Shown: positions 11,231-22,800 of the stretch, in pieces | Layout: every line of letters starts with the position of its first letter | How positions within the stretch are numbered: the first letter of the stretch is position 1 | Assembly: GCF_021869535.1 (NCBI RefSeq) | Contig: NW_026262593.1 | Span: 55,293,318-55,357,317, forward strand | From: Mytilus californianus | Taxonomy: Eukaryota > Mollusca > Bivalvia > Mytilida > Mytilidae | DNA: 64,000 bases | Direction of reading: 5' to 3' | The notes under the pieces: generated by a model | The model's database searches: none | What the model was told of the DNA's origin: nothing | The model's input: the letters and a program-made list of their open reading frames with translations, nothing else | Made by a program: the position numbers and the translations under genes

Positions 11231-11562
11231 AAGTAATGAAAATACCAGCTCAAACTATATATTATGGGTTTCTACAAAAATGACAGTATTTCATATATTT
11301 TTTTATTAAAAGTGATAAAACAAGGGATAACACTAAAATAATAATGTAATTCAATGTATACATGGCACTATAAAACAGTATGCATTAACAAGAACAAAAT
11401 ATAGATGTCCATGAAAATCATCATAAAAAAACAATATTTTTATAAAACTAATTTAAAACAATGAAGGACTGCTGAACCAATGCCTCTAAAGTTTCGTGAA
11501 GGTAGAGATTCCTTAAGTGGATACCGACAGTATGCAGGGTTGTCAAAAGAAAGAAAAAATCT

Positions 11563-11600
11563 AAATGCCACTGGATTGACAACAACACTTAAGTAATCTG
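11563..11600 (+). repeat. Left 38-bp inverted repeat of the hammerhead element
   Basis: It begins AAATGCCACTGG and ends CTTAAGTAATCTG. It pairs with 12615-12652 at 37 of 38 positions; the mismatch is at the GG/AG step. Confidence 0.9.
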
Positions 11601-11633
11601 CCGAACCTTGGGGACTAAATAGAAGAAGATAAC

Positions 11634-12354
11634 ATGGCCAAAACGAAAACAACTCCGAGAAAAGTTGAATGCTTTGGAGAATCTGGTGGAAAAATCTTAG
11701 ACACGAATCCAATGTTTAAAATGTGATAAAAAATTCGCCAGCATCAGTACACTCCGCAGACATCACAAAACTTTTCATGAACCAACTGTTACAATTTTTG
11801 AATGCCTTCATTGCCCAGCAACATTCACCAGGAAACATGGAGCTAAGAAGCACATAACAACAAAACTCCAGCAGAAACCAACAACAGATTTTATTGAGAA
11901 AACAGCAACACCAAAAGCCGCAGCTGACCCAATTGCCAAATGGGTTCCACCTGTAGAAGCCAAAACCAAATATGAAATGACACCAAAATTTAGGATCATC
12001 GCAGCGCCACCAAAATACACAGCCCCAACTCCAATCAAAATACAAGAGACACCAGAAATGCCATCCATGGATATACTTAAAGAAGATCTACAACTCAGTG
12101 ATTCGGAAGATTCAGATGACAATGTTATATATGTTAAAACAACAGGATCGCCGAAATATAGCACAAACAGCTACGGATATCTAGTTGAAGAAGTACCAAC
12201 TTACCAGACTACAAACTGTTACAAAACATACAAGGGACCAGTTCAGAGTTCAAGCCAACAAACAGTATGTAGAGATGAACCCACAGAAAACAACTGGATA
12301 AGCCAAGTGACAGTCCGAGGAATATACAACATTTTCACCAGTGACAAACAGTAG
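11634..12354 (+). pseudogene. Broken C2H2 zinc-finger ORF inside the inverted-repeat element
   Basis: An open frame runs from 11701 to the stop at 12352-12354 (217 codons), with no ATG before 11977. Its start holds a complete C-x2-C-x12-H-x4-H finger (CLKCDKKF..., Cys codons 11713 and 11722) and a second finger (CLHCPATF...) lacking the last histidine. Then comes a Pro/Thr-rich linker, an acidic segment (DSEDSDD), and a C-terminal part with no family I recognise. A TAG lies at 11698-11700. A likely original start, ATG at 11634 (MAKTKTTPRKVEC), is in another frame, and finger-like residues (LRHESN) in the third frame lie between. At least two frameshifts therefore break the 5' part. Function, if it ever had one, would be nucleic-acid binding. 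It could also be an old host zinc-finger fragment captured by the element. Confidence 0.55.
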
Positions 12355-12549
12355 ATAAAAACATTTTAATTTTTAAATTATTTTATTCTATTATATATTT
12401 ATTCTCAAAACTGTATAACTTTATTAACATATTTCATTTTCTTTCACTAAATACATTCAATACATAAGTAACCCATAACAACATGGACAATAATAGAACA
12501 CTATGACGTAAAAAACTTGATGTCGCATTTTAGTACTTCAGAGATTACT

Positions 12550-12610
12550 TTTATTTGTACTTTGTCCTGATGACGCCGATCTAATCGGCGAAACATGTCG
12601 ACTTAATAAA
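12550..12610 (+). ncRNA. Type I-like hammerhead ribozyme with palindromic stem III
   Basis: Core elements are present in order. CTGATGA is at 12567-12573. One extra C follows at 12574. Stem II GCCGAT/ATCGGC is at 12575-12580 and 12584-12589 with a CTA loop. GAAA is at 12590-12593. Stem III is the palindrome ACATGT at 12593-12598, which forms two pairs alone or six between two molecules. Cleavage is predicted after C12599. Stem I pairs GTC 12564-12566 with GAC 12600-12602 and, across an internal loop, TTTATT 12550-12555 with AATAAA 12605-12610. All invariant core bases are kept. The added base after the A9 position is unusual, although natural hammerheads with an insertion there are known. It lies 196 bp after the zinc-finger stop, so it would be in that transcript's 3' end. 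Confidence 0.75.
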
Positions 12611-12614
12611 TTTC

Positions 12615-12652
12615 CAGATTACTTAAGTGTTGTTGTCAATCTAGTGGCATTT
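12615..12652 (-). repeat. Right 38-bp inverted repeat of the hammerhead element
   Basis: The complement of 11563-11600 with one mismatch. It starts five bases after hammerhead stem I. No convincing target-site duplication is visible outside the two repeats. Confidence 0.9.
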
Positions 12653-13792
12653 TAATTTAAAACAAGGATAACAGGTTTAAAATGAACCATAAGATATGCC
12701 ATACAATGGCTAGTTTCAAATATATCTAAATACTAATGAATAGTACGGATGTCAATGAGAACTTGAGAATCGTTGGATGAAGAGAAGTTGGTATGACTGT
12801 TTGCCCTCACTTTTAGAGAACAACTCTTAATTATAAAGACCTTGAAGCCATGCTCAATCAGGTCAAACTTATACAGTAAAAGCCCTAACACTTTGTCACA
12901 AACTGGACTCTTGCAGTCGACATTTTAAACTAACAGTCAGTCTTTTCTTTAAAAGAAAAAACAGTTTTCTAAATAGCTGGGTGGCCTCTCATGCTGTGTG
13001 CATTTTAAAACAGCAGACAGTCTTTTCTTTAAAAAACGTTTCTAAAGTAGCTAGGTGGCCTCTCATTTAGTCTGCATTTTGAAACAGCAATTGGTCTTTT
13101 CTTTAAAAACAGTTTCTCAAGAAGGTAAGTAAATAATATCTTCATGTCGTATAGACATGATAGAGATGTGGACATTTTAAATTTGTAAGAGAGGAATCAA
13201 AATCAGAGTTGTCAAAAAGTGGTGGTCCGAAGATTTTGACCACCAAAATTTTGGTATTTTGTAATAGAACTAATAATGAGGACCAGCAGATTTTCTTCAA
13301 GGACCACCAGGGTAAAAAAAGATTTCTAGAACTCTGATCAAAATCTGTGTCCTAGACGAGATGGTATCTCACGCAGTTTATTTGAATGTCTTTATGAAAA
13401 CATGAATAATGTTCCTGCTCTTCTAATCTTCTTTGACCTACCAAATTCCTGAAATGAACAAGATACAATGCATCTAAAAACACCATTGAAAGTTCATTTT
13501 TTGATTAAAGGATGTCCTTGTTTTTAAGATATAATCAATGGAAAATTTGGCAGAAAATAATTCTGTAGATTTTGCATACATTTAACATTGGCACCTTGTT
13601 TCTTTCAAAAACTATGAAAAAATAACAAGGATTTTATAAGACTTTCAAAAATGACTTTTCAAACAATATGACAGAAAACAATGAAAAGAAAAGTAAGAGT
13701 TAGTGGGCAAAATTTTATTATCACTAAATGGATAAAACTAGAGGATTCTTAATATCTGACAAAAATTCAATAAACAGCTGCTCCACGAGCGC
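12653..13792. other. Intergenic with a three-unit ~83-bp tandem repeat
   Basis: 12905-13125 holds three degenerate units containing CAGTCTTTTCTTTAAAA and GGTGGCCTCTCA. No gene, splice-bounded exon or element end is otherwise seen. Confidence 0.5.
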
Positions 13793-14545
13793 CATGAGCG
13801 CATGATACGCCCGTCGTCTTGTGAAATAAACATAATAAATGTTTTGGGAATAACAAGGGGGTTGTACAGGAAGTCATGCTAAGTATATCCTGACTCATTC
13901 CTCTGAAATCCCCCTTTATTTAGTGGAGGTGCTGGTGGGATGTATATGGAAACCCGGCAAAACTTTTAAGCAATTGAGGTAAGGGCAAAATGTGACCTTT
14001 TTTACCAAACAAAAAGCTCAATAAAAATTCAATAACTCAAAAATAAAATAAAGAATCATCACGAAAAAGTATACAGATCTTCAGATTAATATAACTAACA
14101 AGTGTGTGAAGTTTTATGCAATAATCATAAATAGTTTCTGAGATACGGCGCGACATGTGAAAACGCCCCCCTTTTTTTTACAAAATACATGTTACTCTAA
14201 AATAAAATTTTGAATCATCACCAAAAGGTATACAGATCTTTAGATTAATATAACTAAGAAGTGTGTAAAGTTTTAAGCAATAATCATAAATCGTTTTTGA
14301 GATACGGCGAGACATGTGAAAATACACACCCCTGTTTTAGTTATAAAGTCCCGTAACTCAAAAAGTTTTAATCTTATTTTCACCAAAAAGTATACAGATT
14401 GTTTGACCATCATAAGAAACAACTATGTTAAGTTTCATAAAATTTGAATAAGTTGTTCTCAAGTTACGGTGCGACATGTTTGCGCCGGACATTTGTATAC
14501 CATAATATGTCCCGTCAAAATTTTCACGGGCATATAAAAACCAGA
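13793..14545 (+). mobile_element. Hairpin-terminus element with ~155-bp tandem core (ATACGCCCGTC family), copy 1
   Basis: The 5' end has ATGATACGCCCGTCGTC and the 3' end has a CCCGT...ACGGG hairpin (14511-14530) followed by CATATAAAAA. The core has two to three diverged units with GTATACAGATC, AATCATAAAT and GAGATACGGCG, each followed by a C/T-rich tract. It is non-coding. The short inverted repeat near the ends, tandem core and terminal hairpin match Helentron-derived non-autonomous elements. Confidence 0.65.
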
Positions 14546-14742
14546 GTAGTGAACATTCTTAAGATCAACACATGTAGATAATACTTTAGCCACTCTTTCT
14601 CGGGGGCAAGAACAAGTAAATTTCTGTTTTAGAGTAGATTGTGAAGGCAAGTATTTATTACCGACTCTTCGCAAGACCTTTACACAATTGCTGGATCCAC
14701 ATTGAGTGCACTTTTCTGGAAACCCCAGATTTGTAAATTAGG

Positions 14743-15835
14743 AGATGTGGTACGATTGCCAATGATACAACTATCCACAAAAGTCCAAATGACATGATTG
14801 TATGCAACTTTAGATCTACATACAGCCTTGAACAATGAGAAAAAACCATTACAAAGTCAGCTATAAAAACTGAAACATGACTAAATGTGAAACAATTCAG
14901 ACAAGATAACAAATGGCCTGACTTCTGACAAAACAAATAAACAGCTGTGCCATGAGGGCATGATACGCCCGTCGTCTTGTGTGTGAATTTTTATGCAATA
15001 AGCATAAATAGTTTCTGACATACGGCGTGACATGCGAAAACCCCCCCTTTTTTTTTTTACAAAAAACTCAATATCTCTAAAATAAAATTTTGAATCAAAA
15101 CCAAAAAGTATACAGATCTTCAGATTAATATAACTAAGAAGTGTGTAAAATTTTAAGCAATAATCATAAATCGTTTTTGAGATACGGCGCGACATGTAAA
15201 AACCCCCCCTTTTAAAAAAAAAAAATCAATATCTCATAAATAAAATTTTGAATCAAAACCAAAAAGTATACAGATCTTTAGATTAATATAACTAAGAAGT
15301 GTGTAAAATTTTAAGCAATAATCATAAATCGTTTTTGAGATACGGCACGACATGTGAAATACCCCTCCCCCCTTTTTTACAAAATACTCAATAACTCAAA
15401 AATAAAATTTTGAATCATCACCAAAAAGTATACAGATCTTAAGGTTAATATAACTAAGAAGTGTGTAAAATTTTAAGCAATAATCATAAATCGTTTTTGA
15501 GATACGGCGCGACATGTAAAAACCCCCCTTTTAAAAAAAAGTATACAGATCGTTTGACCATCATAAGAAACAACTATGTTAAGTTTCATGAAATTTGGAT
15601 AAGTCATTCTCAAGTTACAGTGCGACATGTTTACCCCGGACAGATAGATGGACAGAAGCCGGACATTTGTATACCATAATACATCCCGTCAAAAATTTGA
15701 CGGGCGTATAAAAAGTGAAAAACAAACATAAATGACAGCAAACAACAACTACTGAATTACAGGTTTCTGACTTGACATAAGGATAGTGGCTGGGTTAAAC
15801 ATGTAGTTGAGTACTCAACCCTATATTTCATTTTG
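14743..15835 (+). repeat. R1 copy split by a hairpin-terminus element
   Basis: R1 sequence runs 14743-14940, is interrupted by the 14945-15713 element, and resumes at about 15714-15835 (CAAACAACAACTACTGAATT, then GGTTAAACATGTAGTTGAG). The order of R1 parts equals that of the uninterrupted copy at 62680-63010, which shows insertion into a pre-existing R1. Confidence 0.7.
14945..15713 (+). mobile_element. ATACGCCCGTC-family element, copy 2, nested in R1
   Basis: Same termini as 13793-14545, with a cleaner 3' hairpin (CCCGTCAAAA/TTTGACGGG, 15684-15703) followed by CGTATAAAAAG. The core has about four tandem units. It is inserted inside an R1 repeat. Confidence 0.72.
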
Positions 15836-16740
15836 TTTGAAAACAGTTGGCTGATTAAATACCTTTGTAAACTTGATTAAATTAAGAAAGTTCTCACAAA
15901 AGTGGCTTATTTACTAGTCTATTTGCTAATATGTAGTATAAATTGGTGCTTCTGGTATGGCAGAAGAACTTACCTTTCTGGATCAATGAATTTTTATGGG
16001 GTTCGTGTTGCTGAATCTTTAATTTCTGAGTATAGATAGGTTTCAAATAACATAATTCAAGTATGAGTTATTTCCCTTGGACACCATTTTAGGGGATAAA
16101 CAGTTGATTTTCTTATTTGACTAACCAAATTGAAAATCGTCTGATAAGAGATCCTTTCTAGATCGTAGTGATGAATCAAGTAAGGCTAAAAGAAATTAAA
16201 ATTGTTTAGAAAATTAGATTTTCTAAAGTCTAGCAGTGAGTATAACAAGCTGATTTGGCTAATTTATGAAGGAATTTGTGCACATAGACCTCCAACATGG
16301 CAACAAAAGGGAAGTAACTCTTGCCAAAATTGTGCCAATCTAAACCTATCTATTGTTTGGTGGACTGTTGTTTGTCTTTTTTGGCCATGGGATGTCAGTC
16401 TTTCTAAGACAGATGATTTTTGATTGCCCCTTTGATATTTCTTTCCCCCTTTTTATCTCGAATGTGTCAAAGTTCAAAGTACTCAAATTGGCTTTGAATT
16501 ACAAATTGTGACTTGGATGGAGCGTTGTCTCATAAGCACTCATACCACATCTTCTTATATCTATTGAATGTTTAAATAATGAATAAAAAATCTATTGTTT
16601 AACAGTTACGAAAATTCAACATTACAGATGTGAATCTTTTATTAATTTGAGCACCCCCCCCCCCCCCCCCCCCATTATAACTTTTCTACGATTATCTTTT
16701 GCAGGCATATTTTCTATTGAAATAAATTGGTATATTATGT
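15836..16740. other. 3' flank of the minus-strand gene
   Basis: No coding exon seen. It contains a minus-strand R1 fragment (16452-16562), a run of 20 C residues (16654-16673) and the poly(A) signal of the minus-strand gene. Confidence 0.5.
16638..16643 (-). terminator. Poly(A) signal of the minus-strand 8-exon gene
   Basis: TTTATT on + is AATAAA on -, 98 bp after the stop codon of the last exon. This supports that exon being terminal. Confidence 0.55.
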
Positions 16741-16824
16741 CTAACATACCAATGACAGACAAACTTCTTCATCAAACTTTAGTCTGGTCCAGCCACCTAT
16801 AAACTGATGGAACTCTCGAATAGC
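16741..16824 (-). CDS. Exon 8 (terminal) of the minus-strand gene
   Basis: AIREFHQFIGGWTRLKF through VCLSLVC and a TAG stop. A possible donor (gtatgt) overlaps the last two codons, but the AATAAA 98 bp downstream favours termination here. Confidence 0.68.
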   Translation of the reverse strand, partial: AIREFHQFIGGWTRLKFDEEVCLSLVC

Positions 16825-19800
16825 CTGCAATAAACAGATACTGTAAATTCAGATATTTTTGTGATGTTCTTATTATTGCAAGAATATGACATGATCGGTC
16901 TCTCAAAAATAAAAACTTGCATTAGACATTTTGACAGCAAGCTTGTATGCAGAATTTACTGAGATCACAAAAATTAAAATAACATTTTAGCCTATTATTC
17001 AACAATCGCTATATAATTAATGAACGCAAAAATATCTGAATTTATAGTATTTTTGGTTTCATCATTGATCTGTGGATCACTAAGTTTTTCACCAATAAAA
17101 ACTGACTGCCATTATATAGCCAATAGTCCTGAAATGTTGTAAAACACCAACAATCAATAAGTCATTTCTTAATGTATTTTAATAAGCTGTAAAAGAGAGG
17201 TGAAGGATACCAAAGGGACATTCAAACTCTTAAGTTGAAAATAAACTGACAACGCCATGGCTAAAAAAGAAAAAAGACAAACAACAGTACACAAAATACA
17301 ACATAGAAAAACAAAGACTGAATAACACGAACCCTACCAAAGACTGGGGGTGATCTCAGGTGCTTCAGAAAGGTATGAAGATCCTGCTCCATATGTGGCA
17401 CCCGTCGAGTTGCTCATGTTAGTACAAACCCAGTGATAAGTCTAATATTCCATAACAGTCAACCAACTTGTGATGGTGTCCGTAAAATTTACGAAGGGAC
17501 AATTTCAACTTCACCACTTGGAACTTTTGGTTTAATAGCTTCCTTGTGATCAGCAACCCTCTATCAAGGAAATCATGATAGGAAATACAAGCTCTGGAAT
17601 ATCGTATCAACTAGGAGATATATACTCCATATGCAGGTACTGCTGGAATATTACTACTTAAAAATTGGAAGTGCACAATTGGGAAGCTGAAATCATCTCT
17701 TTTGTTGTCAAGTTTGGTTTTCAACCGACCATTATTGTCAATTTCTAGATGTAAGTCAAGATATCAGGCAGACTTAACTGTATCTGTTGTATCCTTTATC
17801 TCAGATTTAATGGGATAGAAGCATTCAACAAAGTCATCAAATTTTTAATGTGAGAACATCTTTATAACAGGAAGTGAAGTTAAAAGATACTGCTAACCAC
17901 TTTTCTTTCTTCCTAAGAAGTTCCTGTATGAAGTCAGCCTCATATGAATAAAGGAACAAGTCGGCATGAAGAGGAGCACAGTTGGTTCCCATGAGGAATG
18001 CAGATTGTTTGTTGAAAAACATGTACTCCAAACGTAACAAATATGTTATCAATTAAGAAATCAAGCATCTTGATAATGTCAGTTTCTGGTTGAATCAGAG
18101 TTTTTATAAAGTACGATTAAGCATGTAAATTAAGACAGCTGTCAATTATTTAAGACTGTATGTTGACCAATAGATGTTTTTTTGTTTTTTTGTTGAAGTG
18201 TTGCAGTCTTGTATACCCTGACGTACATCCCACGTTTTTTTTATTCACACCATTACCTGTAATGAGTTATCATCAGTACTGGGTACACTACTGAAGGCAC
18301 TGTGTCCTGGAGCTGTCATGATGTTGCATGGAATTCCTTGTAACTGAAACATTCAATTTGAACTATTGATTGGAATGGGGCAATACCCTAAATTTATAAT
18401 CTTTTGCTGTTATATATGATTTTGATTGTTGCATAGTTGACAAAAATGCAATTTTGATTGTTGTATTTTCAGGGAATTTAATGTATACAATAATGAAGTA
18501 AAAAAATCATAGACGCAAAGTTTTTATTTTTGTGAGACCCATCCAGTCACATATACATGTACTGCAATAATAACAAAAAAAACATCTGAAAAATATCTGA
18601 ATTTACCAACATAGTTTGATAGTAGTTGTCTTATTTATATGTCGTATCAATTTCATATAAACTAAGTTCTACTTTAAATTTGGTCTTGAAGCTCCTTAAG
18701 TATTTATACATGATTGGCTTTCAAATTTTTAAGTTTAAATGTTCTATATGAAGGTAAATTAAGAAAAAAATGCTTTATAAGTGTTAATTTACATCTACAG
18801 GAACTTAATCAACTGGTGTCACAGACCACTGTGCAAGGAACCTCCTTCCTGTAACAAGGTATTTTAGGAATATGAAATAATTTTTATACACCTGCCTCAA
18901 TTTATAAAATAATTTCAAACACAAGGTCAGATGTCTTAAATATTTAAGTGAGCTCAGTGGCTGAGTGGTTGTAGTAGTTTATCTTGGTGAACACTTGATG
19001 TATGAGTTGGAACCCAACTCCTGTCCAATCTTAATTGACTAGGGTTGCCAAATTTCTGCAGAGGGTTGGTGGTTCTCTTTGGGTACTCCGCCTTCCTCCA
19101 ATAATAAACACTTGCTACCATGAATAAGCCAAGAGTGCTGTAAGCAGCATTTAACACCAACAATCAATCAATCATCTAAGATATTTTTCATGCAAATCAT
19201 TTAACATACCTGAACCATCTGTATTAAAACATTTAAGAAGGCGTCATGAACTTTGGTATTATCTGGTAATGAAGGACTGGTGGTTACTGCAAAAAATAAA
19301 ATATAATATATAAGAAAACAGTCCTTCAATTCTCTGTTTAAGAATCTAATGCATTCTGGATAATATTTTCAAAAGTGTCCACCAAAATGTTGTGATTGGT
19401 TAAAAACATCATAATCAAAAGAAATTCAACCAATGACGTAATGTTATTAGCATTTTGGGGTATGAACAATGAAATTACACATGGTTCTTTAGATTCTGAA
19501 AAGGTTAATTTGCAAACTTAAATCCATTAAAATGTACAGATTCAAAGTCCACCCGATACAGACTCACTACTTTTTTTTGACAGATAGTGAGTTACCTGAT
19601 CTGATGAAGTAGCCAATGTTTGTGTATGTATTTTCTTGTTTATTCAAATACATATTTTGCTTGATTTATATCTAAATTTATTATTCCCCTTTTAACAGAG
19701 TTATTGGAATATTTTAAGCCCATTATATTAAAGTGGTTCTTCGTCTTTGTACACTCAAAGTTCACCTATAAGCTTACGATCTCTCCAAAATTTCATTAAT

Positions 19801-22800
19801 TCAATAATTTCTTTAATTTGTTTATTTGTGAAGTTTTCAACAAGAATTTTTCATAGAAATCTCTTTTTAAAATATTATATACATTTGATAACGACTTTGA
19901 GCTTATAATGTTTTGGTTCATTTTACATCACATTTTTTGTAGGTGTATATAATAAAGTTAACATATTTTCTACATTAAAATCTCAATCCAAAGTAAAAAT
20001 AAGAAGTTAAAAATACTGGCAATATGATTTGCTTTGATGAAATATGATTGGTCATAACATTGCTTCAAAAGATAGGCTCATTTAATAAAAAAAAAAAATA
20101 ATTTTGAGGTTCTATTTAATTATTTTTGTTATTCCTACGTACAAAATGCACATACATTAAATTCAGTAAGTCTACTGTTCATCATAAAAGACCATCTATC
20201 AACTGTTAAAAATGAAGAACAACAAAAACAAGTGATATGTCTCTGAGTTAAGGGAGATAACTCATTAAATCACCAATGTGTTTGTAATAGTCAGTTTCAT
20301 CAATACTTTTTAATAGATATAAGAAGATGTGGTATGAGTGCCAATGAGACAACTCTCCATCCAAGTCACAATTTGTAAAAGTAAACCATTATAGGTCAAA
20401 GTACGGCCTTCAACTTGGAAGCATTCATGTGAATGTGTCCATAGTAAAAGGATGCCCCACTTGCTTTATCATTTTCTATGTTCAGTGGACCATGAAATTG
20501 GGGTCAAAACTCAAATTTGGCATTAAAATTAGAAAGATCATAGCATGGGGGAACATGTGTACTAAGTTTCAAGTTGATTGGACTTCAACTTTATCAAAAA
20601 CTACCTTGACCAAAAACTTTAACCTGAAGCGACCAAAATCTTTAACCTGAAGCGGGACAGACGGACGGACAAACGGATGCACAGACCGAAAAACATAATG
20701 CCCCTCTACTATCTTAGGTGGGGCATAAAAATCTGTGTTACTTAGAAGCTTGAAATTTATTTATGACAATGGCTGACACAAACGTAACAGCAATTTTAAA
20801 AAGTTATGGCCTTTGAATTAGGTCCACCTTCTTTTAAAATTCCCCTCACATCCTTTCTATTCCAACTTGAGCATCAAAAGAGATATTTCAAACACCTCTA
20901 GTGATATGTTATAGTACATAATGGAGAGTCTGGTAGGGGTTAACAGAATAGAGAATAAAGGACAAAAAAATAAAGACTAGAGAAAAATATGCAAACCAAA
21001 TAAAGAATAGAGAATAATGGGGTGCTTAAATATAATGAATAGAGTAAAATTGACAAAAAAAAAAAAAAAAAAACAGTAGAGAAAAGTGGCCTTATGCTAA
21101 AAAAAAAACCAGAATAAGAGAGATGAAGACCCCCACCAACCATTAATAGACTTACAAGATCTTGTATTGAAGCTGTTTTCATACAGTGGTGCCAACTTCT
21201 TCTCAGGAATTCTTAATTTTAAAGTTGTTAATACTACCAACCTTTCTATTTCACTGAAATATACAAAGTATATATAAATACTGAAATAAGCATATAATAA
21301 AAACCAAAATATCAATAGAATAAATACAGAAGTATATACCCCGGTATACAAAGAAAAGATTCTGAAATATAGTCTACAAAGCATTACATAAAAACTAAAG
21401 GCTGAGCAACACCAACCTCACACAAAACCAGGGGTGATAACAGCTGCTCAAGAAGAGTAAGTATATCTTGCACCACATGTGGGACCCAATGTGTGGCTCA
21501 TCCTCAGTACAAATTTGGTGTTAAGTATCATTTGCTGATTTCAAAATTGAGGAAAAGATGATGGGAAAATGGCTAAAATAATTGAAATATATTTACATCA
21601 TAATATGTACTGAAGATTTGTAGATTACATATTTAATTAGTGAAGCCTTGGTATTGCAATCATTTATACTGACATGACTTTCTATGTTGTAATGTTACAC
21701 TACTATTTCAGATTAGAGTGAAGGTTGGCGCTTGTTAAAACATTTAAACCCGCTGCATTTGTTTACACCTGTCCTAAGTCAGGAACCTGTTTTAGTGGTT
21801 GTCGTTTGTTGATGTGGTTCTTAAGTGTTTTTCGTTTTTTGTATAGATTAGACCGTTGGTTTTCCTGTACGTTTTAATTGTTTTACACTAGTTATTTTGG
21901 GGCCCTATATAGCTTGCTGTTCGGTGTGAGCCAAGGCTCGGTGTTGAAGGTCGGGGCCGCCCGTACTTTGACCTATAATTGTTTACTTTTTACACATTGT
22001 GACTTTGATGGAGAGTTATATCATTGGCACTCATACCACATCTTCTTATTTCTATGTTAGTTGATTCTGTCAGGGTGCACAGTAGTTAACCTAATTTGAT
22101 GTACATGCCAATCAAATGTGTGTTTCACTACCTGGACTTAAACATAAATGGTTCCCAGGGCCTTTAAATATAACTACCCAATCTATTCAGGCAAATTTAG
22201 AATTTCACAAACATTTCCACTGTACTGCCATCAGATTTAAATACGAATCCTGTGCCCATGTTTTGCTCACAAAGATCTGACAACACCTTTCGACTTTCTT
22301 TTTTAAAGACATTTCAGGATCCATTGTTTTTGTCATGATGATACTCACCTTCAAAAATTAGAAGGCAGAAATTTCAATGGCTGGTCTTATAATTACCCTA
22401 ACAAAAAGTAGAAAAGAGTGGTGTCAGACTCTCGCAAGGGAAGCGTGGGCATAACATTTGTATTTTAATAAGACTGACTATACTTGAGACCCCTCATAGT
22501 TGAGATTTAAATGTGCCTTCCATGGGTCCCATGTATGTTTTTATGAAATAGCCCTTATGAGCAATTACCTATTTTCTATATATTAATGTGCTGCAAATAT
22601 ACTGAGTGATTTTTTTTTATCACCTGCACATTATTTTTCAGAAAGGTAACACATTTTTTTATTAAAGTAATACCAAAATAAAATAAATTGTAGAAAAGCA
22701 GCACATCACCTGTTCTATTATCATACCTTTCTGAACACAGGTTAACAATTTTATCTGCTACAAGGTGACATTTTGATGGAGGCAAAGATGTATTTATCAC

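Larger units (their letters stand above)
10602..11562. other. Intergenic stretch with R1 and R2 fragments
   Basis: No gene seen. It contains an R1 copy (10915-11030) and the 3' part of R2 (11100-11230), listed separately. The remainder is AT-rich single-copy-looking sequence up to the left inverted repeat of the hammerhead element. Confidence 0.5.
11563..12652 (+). mobile_element. 1.09-kb inverted-repeat element with zinc-finger ORF and hammerhead ribozyme
   Basis: 38-bp inverted repeats at 11563-11600 and 12615-12652 differ at one position and bound a 1090-bp unit. Inside, on +, are a broken C2H2 zinc-finger reading frame (11634-12354), a 196-bp AT-rich spacer, and a hammerhead ribozyme (12550-12610) five bases inside the right repeat. 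Known background: Penelope-like retroelements and small retrozymes carry hammerheads, often with very short stem III, and Penelope copies are often flanked by inverted partial copies. No reverse transcriptase or GIY-YIG frame is visible, so this would be a non-autonomous relative or a composite. The identity of the element class is inference. Confidence 0.7.
19287..21155 (-). other. Intron 5 of the minus-strand gene
   Basis: No exon seen. It contains R1 (20320-20415), a hairpin-terminus element (20430-20733) and a MITE (20925-21140). The stretch 19290-20310 shows nothing recognisable. Confidence 0.5.

Noticed and set aside
18948-19020. tRNA gene
   Set aside because: Only a degenerate tRNA-like SINE head. 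The cloverleaf does not fold with conserved T-loop bases, and the SINE body follows.
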